A stretch of 64,000 nt of DNA from Massospora cicadina (GCA_022478985.1 JAKSZP010017377.1:1-64000); one strand, 5' to 3'; shown: positions 1 through 11,927, numbered from the stretch's first letter. A program made the numbers and translations. Notes: generated from the letters alone by a model not told the origin.

Positions 1-512
1 GTTGGGCTGCTCATGTGGTTCATCTTTCCCATATTTGTCCCAGGGGTGTGGCCTGGTGCTCGGTTGTCCTCAACCCAGTCCAAACTCTCAATTTGATTGT
101 CTACGTGATCCTAACTTCCCAGATCCGTTGGGGGGTAGGGGCAACTGGTCCAAGTCACTTGTAACCTGGTTTGAAACCCAAATCGAGTACAAATCTGATT
201 TTCAGACCTGACCATTCTGGACCAGCTCCATTAGCCCAGAATTTGCAGACCAGGCTCTGATACTAGCGCTGGCTATTTCCTCAAAATTTTGGTACGTTTT
301 CTTTGGTGAGTGAGGGGTCCCAGGGGCCTGCCCATGGCCCCTGCCTGCATAAACTCCTGGCAGGTCCCCTCTATTAATCTTACCAGGGCTGAGGAGGGGG
401 AGGGGAGAGATCTGATTCTTTTTAGGAGGAAGGGCAGTTAACCAGCGATCATCAACCACATGTGCCAGGGGGTTCACTTGGGCCTTTGGGCCCCTTTTAT
501 GGTTCCCAGGAC
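1..512 (-). repeat. Unrecognised repeat K, copy 1 (partial), inside chromovirus A
   Basis: Chromovirus similarity to the C/D copy (32425 onward) begins abruptly near 513, so the sequence to its left is a separate insertion cut by the window edge. On the minus strand a 90-100 residue open stretch (about 480-202) contains AHVVDDRWLTALP. It matches AHVVNERWVTALP in the second copy at 55928-57300. I do not recognise the protein. No RT, integrase or transposase motif is visible. It could be part of a non-autonomous element or a captured gene fragment. The 513 boundary comes from loss of alignment and could be off by about 10 bp. Confidence 0.5.
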
Positions 513-773
513 TTGCAGGAACCTCCACAGAGGGCTTCAGCTATGGGACAAGACTGAGAGGGTAAATATTTTGCCAGTGGGGCAAATTTCCTTGAAAGTT
601 GGCTTTAGCCAAAGGAACAACCAAATTGTGACCATTCTTCAAAGTGAGGGATAGGGTATTTTTTCAAATTAGTACGGACATCCAACTTTCTCCACCAATC
701 TACACACAAAATGATGGGGTACAAGAGGTTTTTAATAGCTTGGAAGTGGTCAGACAAACGAAATTTACCAAAT

Positions 774-962
774 TTATAGTCCACTAACCCATGGTTTTAG
801 CGTAGGAATAGCTTGGGAAGCCCCAACTCTACCCATACCACCTGGCACGTAACTAAGCTCAAGGTAGTCGGCTGGGTTTTGATTCATAAAATTTTCAGAG
901 GCCCCAGTATCCACCAAAACTAGTAGTGCTGATTTTCCTCTGAGGGGATGAAAGGGTAGCAT
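774..962 (-). pseudogene. Retropepsin remnant of chromovirus A
   Basis: The minus-strand translation contains LVDTGASENFMNQ, the D-T-G-A active-site signature of retroviral-type aspartic proteases, followed by DYLELSYVPGGMGR. The same block recurs in elements B (15253-15468) and C/D (32690-32875), which identifies the family. In the intact element the protease would cut the Gag-Pol polyprotein inside the particle. Here it is only a fragment bounded by stops. Confidence 0.8.
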
Positions 963-1492
963 TCAGTAGAAAAACCAAAATTGTCTTATTTAAAAAGAAA
1001 ATGACAATAATTCACTGTTAAACGCTTCTTCAGGGTTTACCATTCCCCCAGGGTACGTTTTTGAATCATATAATGAGAGAAAAAAATTGGCCACTCTTAC
1101 TGCTGAGGCCACATATTCCACCATATTTTCTGCAGTTTCATAAACATTTTCATATTTTAAAAGTAATTTTTTCCACCTCCTGAGTTCTGTGGATCATGGT
1201 AGGGGACCGGAGGAGTTATTCAGGCTTAATTCCATATACTGGAATGGGATCTTCATCAAAGCAATAAGAGAAGAGACCTAGCTCAGTAGTATATTGAGTA
1301 ACATTGTTTTAAAAGCGTTTGAGTTGATAATAACCCTATGCCATTTTTGACAATGGGTTGCACAACGTTATCCTAGGCCAACACCACCAGGCTCTTCAGG
1401 GGGATCCCGCCTGCACCATCCAAATGTGGTTTTAAGAAAAAACAATTCTTTGGTGTCAATTTTATTATATTTTATTGAAAGTCAGGGAATCA

Positions 1493-1702
1493 CTACTCAT
1501 GGATCACAAAGCGTCCATATCCACCAGGTACGGGCAAGAAGGGTGAGTATTTTATGGTTGGAGATAGCAAGAATAACACTAGAATGCTCCAAATCTCAGA
1601 AAATGCAAAAATAGTGGTGTGCCCCAACGTGTCCATGGCCACCCACTGGTGCACACCATGTGCACTATGCAAAGGTCTCACACAGAAGTAGTTCATATAC
1701 AA
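1493..1702 (-). pseudogene. N-terminal polyprotein (Gag-like) remnant of chromovirus A
   Basis: The minus-strand frame ends in FLPVPGGYGRFVIHE. This parallels FFVFVPGGFG in element B (about 15970-16080) and FLLVSGGL in C/D (about 34230). The common pattern defines a conserved stretch just downstream of the primer site. No CCHC zinc knuckle is visible. The order LTR, this stretch, protease suggests a Gag role, but that is inferred from position alone. Confidence 0.45.
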
Positions 1703-1711
1703 AAATACAAA

Positions 1712-1725
1712 GGTTGGTCAGCTAA
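1712..1725 (-). promoter_or_regulatory. Primer-binding site of chromovirus A (non-tRNA type)
   Basis: Read on the minus strand, the LTR is followed directly by TTAGCTGACCAACC. It does not start with TGG, as a site for the CCA end of a tRNA would. The same block follows the 5' LTRs of B and C/D. It can pair with a segment of its own LTR (2103-2112) at 8 of 10 positions, counting G-U pairs. Confidence 0.65.
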
Positions 1726-2572
1726 TGTAAGGATAGTGTCTATAAACTCTCTGTTCCCAGCATTGAAGTGCATGGTGAACAAGGCCAATGCCTGAAAACT
1801 AGTCGCAAGTAGTAAAGATACTAGAGCCCAGCAGAGAGTGCTTGAGCTATAATTATATAGGTCAAGAATGGCTATCATTATAGGAAATAAAAATGTAAAC
1901 ATGCGGTGCTCAGAGTGGTAAGGTATAGGTGACCCAGGTTGGAGGGAACCTGGGCGGTCTGATGGTGCATGGGCGGATAGATTTATTGTAGCTATAATTA
2001 AATGATTAACGTGGCATGAGACCTCCATGTAGAGGTTGCGCAAAGGATGGACCAAGACAGCACAAGTAAAATGGTGTACTAGCGAAGGTTTTATTTAAGG
2101 GGACTCAACCAATAGGAGAGATTGGTCACAATATGAGGAATTTAAGGGAATATAAAAACAAAAAATCTAAAGAAGCGGGTCTAAGCTGAGGCTATAATAG
2201 GTGCACACTTCCATTGGGCAATAAGCTGTACTTGGTTATTGACCAAACATGGGTAATTAATTTTAGGAGCAGCTGACCTGAGCTTGAAATTTTAAAAAAC
2301 CAAACAGATTTTGAGACCCCATTAACCTAAAAACCAAAGCAGACCATTTTTATTCATCAAAAAGCTAGTTCGTTTTAATGCTCCTGCTCTTATACAGGGT
2401 TTAACTTCTTTTGCATCATATACCAAGCTGGGCATAATTCGCCTTAACCCAGCGTTGGTCTATGGTATGCTTGAGGTCAGGGAGCCTGTTAACTTTACCC
2501 TCTTGACCTCCTGATATGCTGCTTTGTCCTTAACGTTGGTCCCAATTATGATGTCATATTCGGTCCATGACA
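1726..2572 (-). repeat. 5' LTR of chromovirus A
   Basis: This is an 847-bp LTR starting TGTAAGGATAGTGTC and ending CCATGACA, homologous along its length to the LTRs at 11097, 16183, 19871 and 35181. On the minus strand an AT-rich TATA-like stretch precedes the block TTGGTTGAGT, the predicted RNA 5' end. The LTR carries part of the N-terminal reading frame on one side and a decayed Pol C-terminal tail (about 2410-2560) on the other. The other LTR is outside the window, so a target duplication cannot be tested. Confidence 0.85.
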
Positions 2573-2639
2573 GATTTAGGCTACAGTTATCCTTGTATTA
2601 GAGTATGGACTAAGGATATGAATGATATTGAGAAGGATA

Positions 2640-5130
2640 TGGCAAGGGCCGGAAGCCACAGCATTGAGAGAATTAGTGAATTGGCAACTGTTAATCGCCC
2701 TGCTAGCCCAAGTGACCTTCCTTAAGGAAGGCAATGCAAATTGGACATTTTTTTTGGAAGGTTACTCTCAATTGTCTCGTTGACATACCACCTGTTTTCA
2801 TCCACTTCTCCAAAGTTGCGGTCAGGTTTAGCCAAGGGAGGTGACTCTAAGAACAGAACGATTAGGTCACTCCTTCATGAGGTCTAGGTGGCACAGGTAC
2901 CGTGATCCAGTTGGCTGTGTACTTGCCTAAAAGGATGATTTCCAGCTTTTTTTTGTAGAGTGACGCGTTGCTCACGTTGGAATACTCCTTCAGGGTGTGC
3001 TACATCTTGGAGGGCACCTTAATTACTAGCTATGCTAGCCACGCAGTTATCTGAAAAGGCCAGTATCTTGACTGCTGGTTGGCCTTGTTCAGTGATGCCT
3101 GCAAGGCGCAAGTCTGAAGTGCATAGGAATGGATCTATGCTGGAGTTGTATAGCAATGGGCTGAGTAGATCCTCTTTCTGAGCCCTCTGCGAGGTGTGAT
3201 TGTTTCAGACAGGAAGCCAAAGGCCGCAGAAAGTTATGGAGTCTGACTCTGTTAGAGCATTTTTATTCTATAATCTTGGTGGGAGCCTGAAGGATTTCAA
3301 ACATTCCTTCAAGTATGGCCAACTGACGCGGTCATATGCCATTCCCTGTTCTAGGAATACCAGGGCACCAGATGCTTTAGATTGGAAGATAATGGTGATG
3401 AAGTGTACTTTGTTTAAAAAGATCCTCTTGGCATGATTTCAAACTGGTTTGGGGCAGAACTTTAGTAGCTGTTTTACCTAATCTGTTGGCTAGAATTTAG
3501 TTAAAATTTTTGTTTCTGTATTTGCTAATCAATTGGATGCCAGTTGGGCAGGTCCAATTTATAACTTTTTTAAACAGAATTATGACATAGGTGTCCTGTC
3601 CTCTTGGTAGAAGGCGGGTCTCCACCAAGCACTGATTCATTGAAGCCAGGAGGAGGCGGGTAAATTACTTAAAAATAATTTTTATAAATTTTGTAGGGTA
3701 TCTCATCAGGTTCTGGGAATTTCATATGCGGCGCACAGAGAACTGTGTAACAAAGCTCCTCCTGTGTAATTATTTTATTAGATTATTGTTAGGCGGTGTG
3801 CTTTGGATTCTGCGATGTTCATGAAATTTTTAATTTTTTGGGGGTTGGTTGGGGTGTCGCAGTATAGTATTGTGTAATAGTGATTTACTTCCGCTTAGAC
3901 CTCCACTCGGTCAGTTGCCACGATGCCATCATCTTTATTGACCTGTGTGCACATGGGATGGTTGCCACAGGAGTGGAAACCGTGGAAGAAGTACATTGAG
4001 TAGGTTTCGCCTTCCTTTATGAACTTGTCTTTTTTAATACCTTGATTCTGTGTTGGTGTTTATAGATGAGGGCGTTTAAGTGGGCAGACATTTCCGCCCA
4101 CTTACGCCCACATTAAGGCTGTAGCCAGTCTTTGGGGTATTGAGCTTAAGGTGGTCTAGTTCAGCCAAGATGTGCTTAATTGTGGCAGTGTCAGCGGTGT
4201 ACTTATTTGAGGCGCAATGGTGTGTTTTGTTAATAAATATAATCCTGAAATCTGCCCAGGTTGTGATGGGGGAATAAAAATGGAGTTGCGAATTTGGGGG
4301 TCATGGTATCGTTTTTGACCCAGTTGGATAGTTTGGTATTTTTATGCTGTCTGAGTGCATCTTCCTTCAGGTCAAAACCTGTGCAGGAGTGCGGGTTGCT
4401 AAAAGCTGCACTGAAATGAGTTGGTAGTCAAAGAAATCCATCTTTCTTGCAGAGAAGTTGGATAGGGTTGAATGGTAGGATTTTAGGGTGAGATGAAGTC
4501 ATTGCGGCTCATTGAGATGAGCTTTCCCTTGTGCACATTGTGGCGAGTCATGTTAGAGAGGAGTGGGACCCAGGAGGGAGGGCATCATATAGGCTGAGGG
4601 ATGCCTTCATTGCACGGAATTCAATGTGCCCAGGGGGTGCCCTTAGGCTTAGGCCATCGGTCTGTGCTGGGTTGTCACAGAAGTTGAAGTCACCCAGCAG
4701 AATTATGTCTGGGGGAAGGTGAGTGTTAGAATAGTTTTGAGGAATTTTTTCCTCTCAGCTGGGGCTCATGGTCTTAGATGCTTGCTATTGTAATTGTGTC
4801 ATGCTGGAAAAATATTGTTTCTACCAGGATGTGGCCGTGCATATAGGTGTTAGAATTTATTATTTTTAATCTTTTGTGATTATGGACAAACACCCCACAG
4901 TAGGAAGTTCTTACCTTTTGGCATTCTGAGACCCTGGTTGGCCAGGATCCTTCTTCCCCCTGTAGACAGTGGGTTTATTGGATGGGCAAGATGTCTACAG
5001 GGGGCTTCCATAGAAAGTACAGCTTTATAACTTGGGACTATTGAGCCATGGCTCCCACGTTGTCTAACATCCCTAAAGTTACTGAGGTTCCCACAGCGCC
5101 TCAGGAGCGGTTGGGAGGGCCATCCAGCCC
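2640..5130 (-). pseudogene. LINE ORF2 remnant (endonuclease and reverse transcriptase)
   Basis: The start (about 5110) reads VTLGMLDNVGAMAQ, with PPVDILPIQ downstream, matching the LINE F endonuclease N-terminus. LLGDFNFCDNPAQTD (about 4710-4665) is the GDFN block of APE-type LINE endonucleases. The RT follows with ANTETKILTK (about 3520), DLLSPLLYN (about 3170) and AFSDN in place of FADD (about 3090). Frames shift repeatedly and stops are frequent, so this is a dead copy. Confidence 0.75.
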
Positions 5131-5589
5131 TATCCTTTTGCACCATTTTTTGGTATTGGTTCAGGTGATAGGACCATTCCCACCTGCGTGGGTGCGTTAG
5201 CCCTTTCCCTTTGCTGCAATTTGCACGGGGTTATTAGTGAGTGGGTTTAAATTGATCTCTTCCTCCTGTGCCTCTTGGTGATCTGTGGTGTGCCCGTTGC
5301 TCTCCGAGGTTTTGAGATTTGCCCTTGGGGGTGTGTGTCCTGTCTGTGCGCAAACAGTGGATACAAATTGTCTGGATAAATTTAGGTTTTTGGGGCTCAT
5401 TTGGGGCTTCCATCAAATCTTTGAGAATTGTCTTGTCCTGGTTCAATTTATCAGTTTGTTTGGCTCAGGATTTTCCATGTCTTCCTATATTTGGATGGTG
5501 GTAGTGGAGGAGGACGTGACTGATGCTGCCATTGCCGCGGCACATTTACAGGCCACCTGTGCCATATTGCGCACTTTTGGCGAAACTGG

Positions 5590-6513
5590 GTCTATGATGT
5601 TATACTTTTCGTTCTCCCTTAAGGAAGGTGTGATTGATGTCAATGATTATGGCGAAATCTTTATTGTCTTTGTTTATAGTGTCATCGCAAAAGATGGGGG
5701 TCATTAGACCCTCCTTTACAGGGCCTGAGTGTATCTTGTACCCCAAGGCGCTGCAGTGGTTGCAAATTGGTGGTGCGCTTTCTGGTGTGATGTAGGACAC
5801 TTTTTAAACACCTCCCATTGGGTAGATGGAACATCATTGTGCACAGGATTTTCAAGAGTCTTCATATACCTCAGGGAGTGGGCTGATTATGGCTATTGCC
5901 TTACCTGGTCACAGGTTGAGCATCAGGTGGAATCGCTGAAATTAGAATTGTTTGATCTTGTCATAGCTGCTAAGTCCAGTGTGGAGCTCCTCCTCAATTA
6001 ACTTTATAGGGAGATTAGTTGGGAGCGAGTTAAAAAAGATGAACAAAGTATTTGCTTTGTTCCATCTGGTGTACATTGTGTGCATAAAAAGTTTACCCTT
6101 GGGGATGTTGATCTTAATGCGGACTTTTGCAGCGTCATCTGAATCACTTTCAGTTGCAAATACCATGTTAATCCAGCCGTGGTGGATTGTATGGGTGGTT
6201 ACATACACTTCATAGTGGAATAAGGTGTCCTGTGTCCCTCCCACTTTCTACCACAAGGTGGGAAAATCCACCCCTAGGTAGAGTCGGAGCATGTGCTTTA
6301 CTGGTGAGAGATGTTGTGAATATTGTATTTTGAGATATGCATTTTGTTTAGTTGTAAACTCCACAAAACCTAACAGTGTCTGGGTTTGTGGTTTCTTGGC
6401 GGTAATGTTTCCTGGTCTCGCCCCCGGGCGTTTCTTACCTTAGTTGCACCGTTCTGTCCATTTCTTAAAAAACCTTTCGCTCACTTAGATCTGTTCTATT
6501 ATTTTCGCCCATC
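5590..6513 (-). pseudogene. LINE ORF1 remnant (RRM-like region plus CCHC knuckle)
   Basis: A plausible ATG near 6513 opens a broken frame. The best block (6244-5942) reads HGWINMVFATESDSDDAAKV and continues through MYTRWNKANTLF, LPTNLP and ELHTGLSSYDKIKQF. It parallels LINE F ORF1 (GWLDLGFKSKEAADEAA, RTKSN-like block, LPTT, LKDGLAIYGEIQSF). Near 5770-5730 it has CNHCSALGYKIHSG, a CX2CX4HX4C knuckle in which the histidine and last cysteine have changed. ORF1 proteins of this type bind LINE RNA. Confidence 0.7.
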
Positions 6514-6540
6514 TCTCCTTTGTGATTATCAGATATTGCC

Positions 6541-7149
6541 ATTTTTAAATTGAATAGTTGTAACTAAAGTGATGGTTACAGGAAAGAAAAGATAATTTAA
6601 AAGATTCTTTTAAATAAAAATATATTGTATTTGTAATAAAAGGAGGTAAATAATGTTTTAAGCAAAGCTATTGGGGTATTTACGAAATATTTTAAATTAT
6701 TATAGACATATTGTGAGGTGATTCTTAACTTGTGTTTTTGTTAGAGGGTTTTTAGTTAAGTTCCATTATATGTGATCTTCATCTCATAGTGATCCCTGAA
6801 CCATAATGTTGTGCTTTCTTTGTGTAAATCTCACTTCAAGGTCAGGAGTGGCAATATTGCTTTGCCATATTGACCTGCTATCCATTTTGGATCTTATGGT
6901 TTAGGGTTCAGATGTTGGCGCCATTCCAAGACGTTTAATCTCAGGGTCTCAAACAATATTGAAATTGGTCTCCTCTTGAATTGGTAGTATTCAAATTGAT
7001 AGTTTGTTTGAGGAAATAATAATGGATGAGGCATCAGTAACTCTTCCATCATCGTTGGCATTGGCTGTAATTCCTCCATAATTAGGTGTTTGAAAATTAT
7101 ATTGAACCCTAAATGTATAGAAAGGCCTAGATTTATAGTTATTGCCATC
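6541..7149. other. AT-rich spacer without recognisable gene
   Basis: This 600-bp AT-rich stretch lies between the LINE relic and Ty3/Gypsy relic M. It may hold the decayed 3' LTR of M, since M's integrase lies just to the right on the minus strand. I could not match it to a second copy. The short open frame at 6894-7148 (minus) has no motif I recognise. Confidence 0.4.
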
Positions 7150-7379
7150 AGGTATAAGATGATCTCATGTATCGTTTGTCAAGATTTTTTGGTTGTCATC
7201 ATCCTGACCAGTTAAATTAGAATATGTTGCTGAGGTCAATAAATTGAGGTTCTAAACTCTCTCCCAAGACTTGATTCAGGCTGCTGTAATTTTATAGTTG
7301 CTGGTAACCTAAAAAGTTCTTTCCTGAGGGTGCAGACTTAATTTCTGGTATATATGTGCTTCATCATGACATTATATAC

Positions 7380-8110
7380 TGCTCAGGCATTTTATTTACC
7401 CTCTCCATATGTCCATCTAATTGTGAGCGTTAGGCAGAGAATCTGTTAAGCTTTTATCTGAAGGTCATTCACTAGATTTTTAAAAACTTAGACACAAACT
7501 GGGTCCAAGATTATATACTTTTTCTTCAGGCACTCCATGACGTGAGAAAACTTCTTATATATATACAGCTGCCTCTTCTTTTGAAGTGATCTGAATACTG
7601 CATGTAATAAAATTAGCATAATTTGTTGACTAGTCAACAACTATCATAATCAAATTTTTTTCTCTCTAAACATTGGAAGTAAGAATAAAATTGACGCTTA
7701 TGGACGTTCATAGTTTGTTGAGTCCCTTTAGGGGCATCAACTTTCCTACTGGAAGATTTCGTTGATGATTGACATGAGCAAAGATCAGACAATGAATCAT
7801 AAATTCTCTACCTCATATTATAACCCAGGTCACAGTTAGTGCCTTATGACTAAGGCTAAGATCTCTTTAATTCCAGGGTCACCATCCAGCAAATGACTAT
7901 TAGAGGCCTCCAAAATCTCCAATAGCAATGCTTAGATGGAATTCATAAAATATCTTGGTAATGAATAATATTACCCTAATGACTAAAATCTTTGGACTTA
8001 ACTAAGTTCTATTGATCGCTCTTTCTAAATCATTCAACTTAACCTGGATTCCATTTAGTAATTTTTTCCTCGTCCATTGATCCAATTGGCACCACCCCTT
8101 AGTAATGTGA
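7380..8110 (-). pseudogene. Integrase core remnant of relic M
   Basis: The minus strand reads NLIMIVVD, then IREVFSRHGVPEE-like sequence, then QMDGHMERVNK-like sequence near 7410. These match the first catalytic aspartate region, the HGVP block and the glutamate region (GKTEQVNQC in element B) of retroviral-type integrases. Stops interrupt every block. The integrase of an intact element would join the cDNA ends to chromosomal DNA. Confidence 0.65.
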
Positions 8111-8329
8111 AAACGTTGTGAGTCGACATGGTGGCGATATAGAAGTAATCAAGCTATTAGCTGGTATAAGTGCTTCTAAGTCTTGACTCAAGAGGTCAGT
8201 TAGCAAGTTCTCCTTGTCTGGGCAGTAATTAATCCTGAAATCTCAATTATATAACTTCAGGTGCTAATGAGCTTGTCTCTGGATCACCTGTTGCGGATTT
8301 TTGGTAGCTATCCAGTGCTTTATGATCTG

Positions 8330-8650
8330 TACAAATGTTATATGCCAGTACATGTATTAAAGGCGGTGTTGTCGCTCTTGAAGTGACGCCACTATTGCTA
8401 ACAGCTCCTTATCATATATGGGGTAGTTAGTCTCTGAGGGCTGCATCTTTCTACTAAATTATCAGATGTGATGTTCTGTGCCATCCTCCCCTGTTATAGA
8501 GTGACAGTGCCAATTTCATATTTTGGATGCATTAGTTCTAATAAAATTGGCTTCTTTGGGTCATCATGGCTAAAACATGAGCTTCAGGGAAGTTTCTTTT
8601 TATTTCTTAAAACCACTTTCATCTTCTGAGTCCCAAAAGAAAGGCACCTT
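8330..8650 (-). pseudogene. RNase H and connection remnant of relic M
   Basis: The minus-strand fragments PFFWDSEDESG (about 8620, the tryptophan block before RNase H) and YDKELLAIVASLQERQHR (about 8410-8360) match LQWSPILEDAF and YDKELLAVVEALTYWHHH in element B. The fragment lies between RT upstream and integrase downstream. It is degraded by stops and frameshifts. Confidence 0.65.
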
Positions 8651-10089
8651 TCCAGATAACCAATTAAGAGATACCGTGTTGTGATTCTAACTATAATATT
8701 ATCCAACTAATCAGATTATAAAATATATGCTTATCCGCTGGGGACGAAATACTCTAGTAGATGTGGGAGCTATCATTGTTAATGATAACTGTTGTAAGGT
8801 GAATTAACTCTAACAAATAGTAACTAATCTTCCAGTTTTTGATCCCTCTGGGTTACTAATTATTTTTTGAGGATGATCCCCAATAGCAAAGAAGTAATTC
8901 ATATATTGATTTCTTTATTAATGTTAAATATTGTAAGAGTCAATTGGGGTTTGTCACCAACCAACTAAGAGATTTATTAATTGCTGGGCAGTTAATAACG
9001 CTTTTGTTGACAGAAACTTATGGTTTAACTTTTAGTCAATATGAACTGCTGCTAATGGGTAAAAGGTCCTATCACTTAAGCAGGTTAACATCTTGATGAG
9101 GTTGATCCGCTGGGTGGATGAGGGCTTTGGGTCATGGTACAATTAATACAGCACATGGCAGATCATTATCTAGTCAGTAGTGGATACAGATTAAATGTAT
9201 GGGTGAGCAGATGCCTCATTCGTTGTTAGCGATTTGTGGAGGGTTAAATTATCAAAGATGGCTGCTATTTCCAATTTGGGCGCCAACAGAATAGTTAGGA
9301 GCAAAATTTTTATATATTCCCTTGTACTATTCCAGTGAAACAGATCCAGATTCAGATAAAATAACGATAGTCCATTTTACTTTAATATTCAGACTGTCAT
9401 ACATTTAGTTTATATCTTAACTCTTGGAAATAGAGTTTAAGGATAAGATAACCATTTTTATAAATTGCTATCAAGATCTCCTCGGACTCCTTTATCAAGT
9501 GAGAAGCTGAGAACCTCTGAACCTAAGAGTAGGTTAATTTCCACTAAAAAAAGAGAACAAATGAACCTAATATTAAGTTAAGTTCTACCAGAAGGAAAAG
9601 TTAATGGGAGAAGTTCCCTTGCATTCCAGAAATATATTTAAGGATCAAAAAGTCAAGCACCAGTCTAGCGTTTGAGACAGCGCTTAACATGGCTGTGAGA
9701 AACTCAGCTAAGGTGATAGTCTTCATAATATTGCTAAACTATCCAACTATATCAACAATTTATGCAAAGTACATATTAGAACCTGTGCAGTAGACTTGAG
9801 AGCTAAATTGAGCCACACAGCCGAAATTTTACAATCGGCATAGGTCATTAAGAGTAGCTAGAAGACAAAAACCTACATACAGACACAGCGGAAAATTTCT
9901 TAGAAAAATCCCTCAAAAATTTATGTTCCTAGAAACTTCAAACTCTTGTATGATCAGCAGGCGTCTTCCAATCCTTGATAACCTAAACTTTATCTGGGAA
10001 TAAAGTCAATCCTCCCCTAAACACCACTTTACCTAAAAAAGTGACTGAGGACTTGTGGTACTTGCATTTTGATGGCTCAAACTTGAGAC

Positions 10090-10560
10090 TTACATCATAG
10101 AAACTCTCAGGACGGCTTTTACATCCTTAACCTGCTGCTCTTTAAAATTAAAAACTACGTTACATTGTCCATATACATAATAAAGCAGTGGCCTAACAGT
10201 ATTTGTAGCACATGATATATCAATATTAGAATATTTGGGGCAATTTAGGTCAAATGTCTTAACCCAATATTTAAAAAAATCCATGTGACTTTTGAAATTT
10301 GTGCTCTTCTGTTAATTGAATGTACTGATACTTAATGGGATGCCTCTACTAAATCCAACTTTGTAAACTAAATGTTCGTAGATTTCACTGACATTATGTT
10401 ATCAAAGGGTGGCATGGGGCAAGTTCATATTTAGTACTGCATTTAGATTTTGGGAGTCCACAAAGGGACGGAGCTAAATAATACTTTAGCTAAAAGCGGG
10501 ATTTGGGAACCACTAAAAATTTAAAGGTTGCAATCAATCCAGAAGCCAACATGAATCAAG
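10090..10560 (-). pseudogene. Reverse transcriptase N-terminal remnant of relic M
   Basis: LRPFVDSQNLNAVL at about 10490-10440 (minus) matches the LRPCVDYRxLN motif of Ty3/Gypsy RT. The neighbouring open stretch 10284-10090 has no clear RT motif and may belong to an insertion or be too diverged to read. Confidence rests on the single motif and its position. Confidence 0.45.
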
Positions 10561-11096
10561 AATGTTTTTAAGCTTAGTTTAACTTTTGTTTGTAAGTATA
10601 TATTAGTCAGCACTAAGGGAAGTCAGAATCTGCTTTGTACTGAATACTAAGGGAGAATGGGATATAAGCATTTAGTTTCAAGAGTTCACAATCCTTAAAA
10701 CATTGTTAAACTCAGAATATTTTATTTTAAGGTTAATGGTGTGGCTTCTACTAATATTATTCCAAGCTCTGTTAATGTAGGTGTTTGAGCTGTTAATTTC
10801 TACTATTTAAAAAATGCTTGCTGAGGTAGATAATATTATTAGTTAAAATATTGAATTAATGTGTAAAAAGGAGCTACCATTTTATTCCCAAAAACAGAGG
10901 TATGTTAGATGGCTTATAGTGCAGAGGATCTCTAGAACAGTTATTTTCCTTATTCAATTCTGAGAGGTCAACCTTTTCTTCAACAGATAAACATCTTTTA
11001 GAATCAGTTAGAGTCCCCTATTTATCTTCTTTCAGTAAAGGTTCCGTTTTGATGCCAATTCAAGTTGCAAGTAGTTATCATTTTCCTCAGTCTCTA

Positions 11097-11927
11097 TGTT
11101 AAGAGAGTGTCTATAACTTTCCAGTTCCCAGCGTGGCAGTGTTCTGTGCACAAGCCCAATGCCAGGGAACTAGCCATTAAAATAAAATTAATTATAGCCC
11201 AGCAGAGGGTGCTGGAGCAATAATTATTTAAGCAAAAAAATGCTATTAATAACTAGCTAAAAATTCCCATTGCACATTGTTAAATGTGGCAAACAACCCA
11301 GGTTGGAGGGGATCTGGACGAACTAATGGTGCACGAGGTGATAATTGTATTGTGTCCATGACAAGTTTGATGGAGCGCGAGACCTCCTCAAAGGGGTCCA
11401 CACAGGATAGTTCAGAATAACATAAAAAACGGTAAAGCGGGGTATTTTTATCTGGGAAGTCAACCAACAAGGATGTTGGTCAGGGAAAACCTATTTAAAC
11501 TTAAACAGGGAAATAGGGGTTATGCTGCAGTGGGACCAAGCATTGACTCACCAATAGGGCAACACTGCCATCTGACTTAGTTGAATAGGCCAAAACTGAT
11601 TTCACTCGATTGATTGATTAAAGTTGGGTTTGACCCAAGCGCGTTTCTCATAAATGGAACGGGTTTCAAAACCCCATTCCTCAACAAAATGAATTGAACT
11701 GTCCACATTTATTCAGTAAATCATTTGTTAATTTGCTTAGCCTGACGTCAGGGGCTGGGCACTTGGCATCCCACTAGTACCAACCTGGGCGTATTTTGCC
11801 CTTACCCAGCGTTGGTCTAGGGTATGCTTCAGGTCTGGGAGGCCCTGTATTTTCACCTTCCAGGCCTCCTGGCACCCAGCCTTGTCCTTGGGGTCAGTCC
11901 CTATTATGGTGTCATGGGACCATGACA
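11097..11927 (-). repeat. 3' LTR of chromovirus B
   Basis: This 831-bp LTR begins TGTTAAGAGAGTGTC and ends GGGACCATGACA. It matches the 838-bp LTR at 16183-17020. The Pol frame enters it from the right and stops at 11737, so the LTR encodes the last 63 residues or so. On the minus strand GTTTAAATAG (11500-11491) is a TATA-like box about 32 nt before TTGGTTGACT (11467-11458), the predicted RNA 5' end. Confidence 0.92.

Larger units (their letters stand above)
513..1725 (-). mobile_element. Chromovirus A (Tf1/sushi-type Ty3/Gypsy), 5' internal part
   Basis: This stretch lies between the 5' LTR at 1726-2572 and the K insertion. It is collinear with 15060-16182 of element B and 32425-33320 of element C/D. 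On the minus strand it holds the end of the LTR-initiated reading frame, a decayed Gag-like region (about 1702-970) and a protease remnant. RT, integrase and the other LTR lie outside the window. Internal stops and frameshifts show it is inactive. Confidence 0.8.
2573..6540 (-). mobile_element. L1-like LINE relic (same family as LINE F)
   Basis: The minus strand carries, in order, ORF1 (about 6513-5590), endonuclease (about 5130-4500) and reverse transcriptase (about 3600-3000), all collinear with LINE F at 43191-48463. The relic is older than LINE F: stops and frameshifts are dense. Its 3' end is missing. The sequence stops at LTR A (2572), which suggests that chromovirus A inserted into this LINE and that the rest lies left of the window. 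Confidence 0.8.
7150..11096 (-). mobile_element. Old Ty3/Gypsy relic M, pol part
   Basis: The minus-strand translation with many stops still shows RT near 10500-10430, RNase H near 8560-8330 and integrase near 8100-7390, in the order of a Ty3/Gypsy pol. The RT-to-RNase H distance (about 1.9 kb) is about 1.2 kb longer than in element B (0.6 kb), so a further unidentified insertion is likely between 8800 and 10400. Element B then inserted at 11097, and a Gag-like remnant continues at 17021. Confidence 0.65.

Noticed and set aside
9270..9300. TTGGCGCCCAAATTGG (minus) as a tRNA-type primer-binding site of another LTR element
   Set aside because: No LTR copy beginning or ending next to it could be found, and relic M pol remnants on both sides give no Gag where one would be expected.
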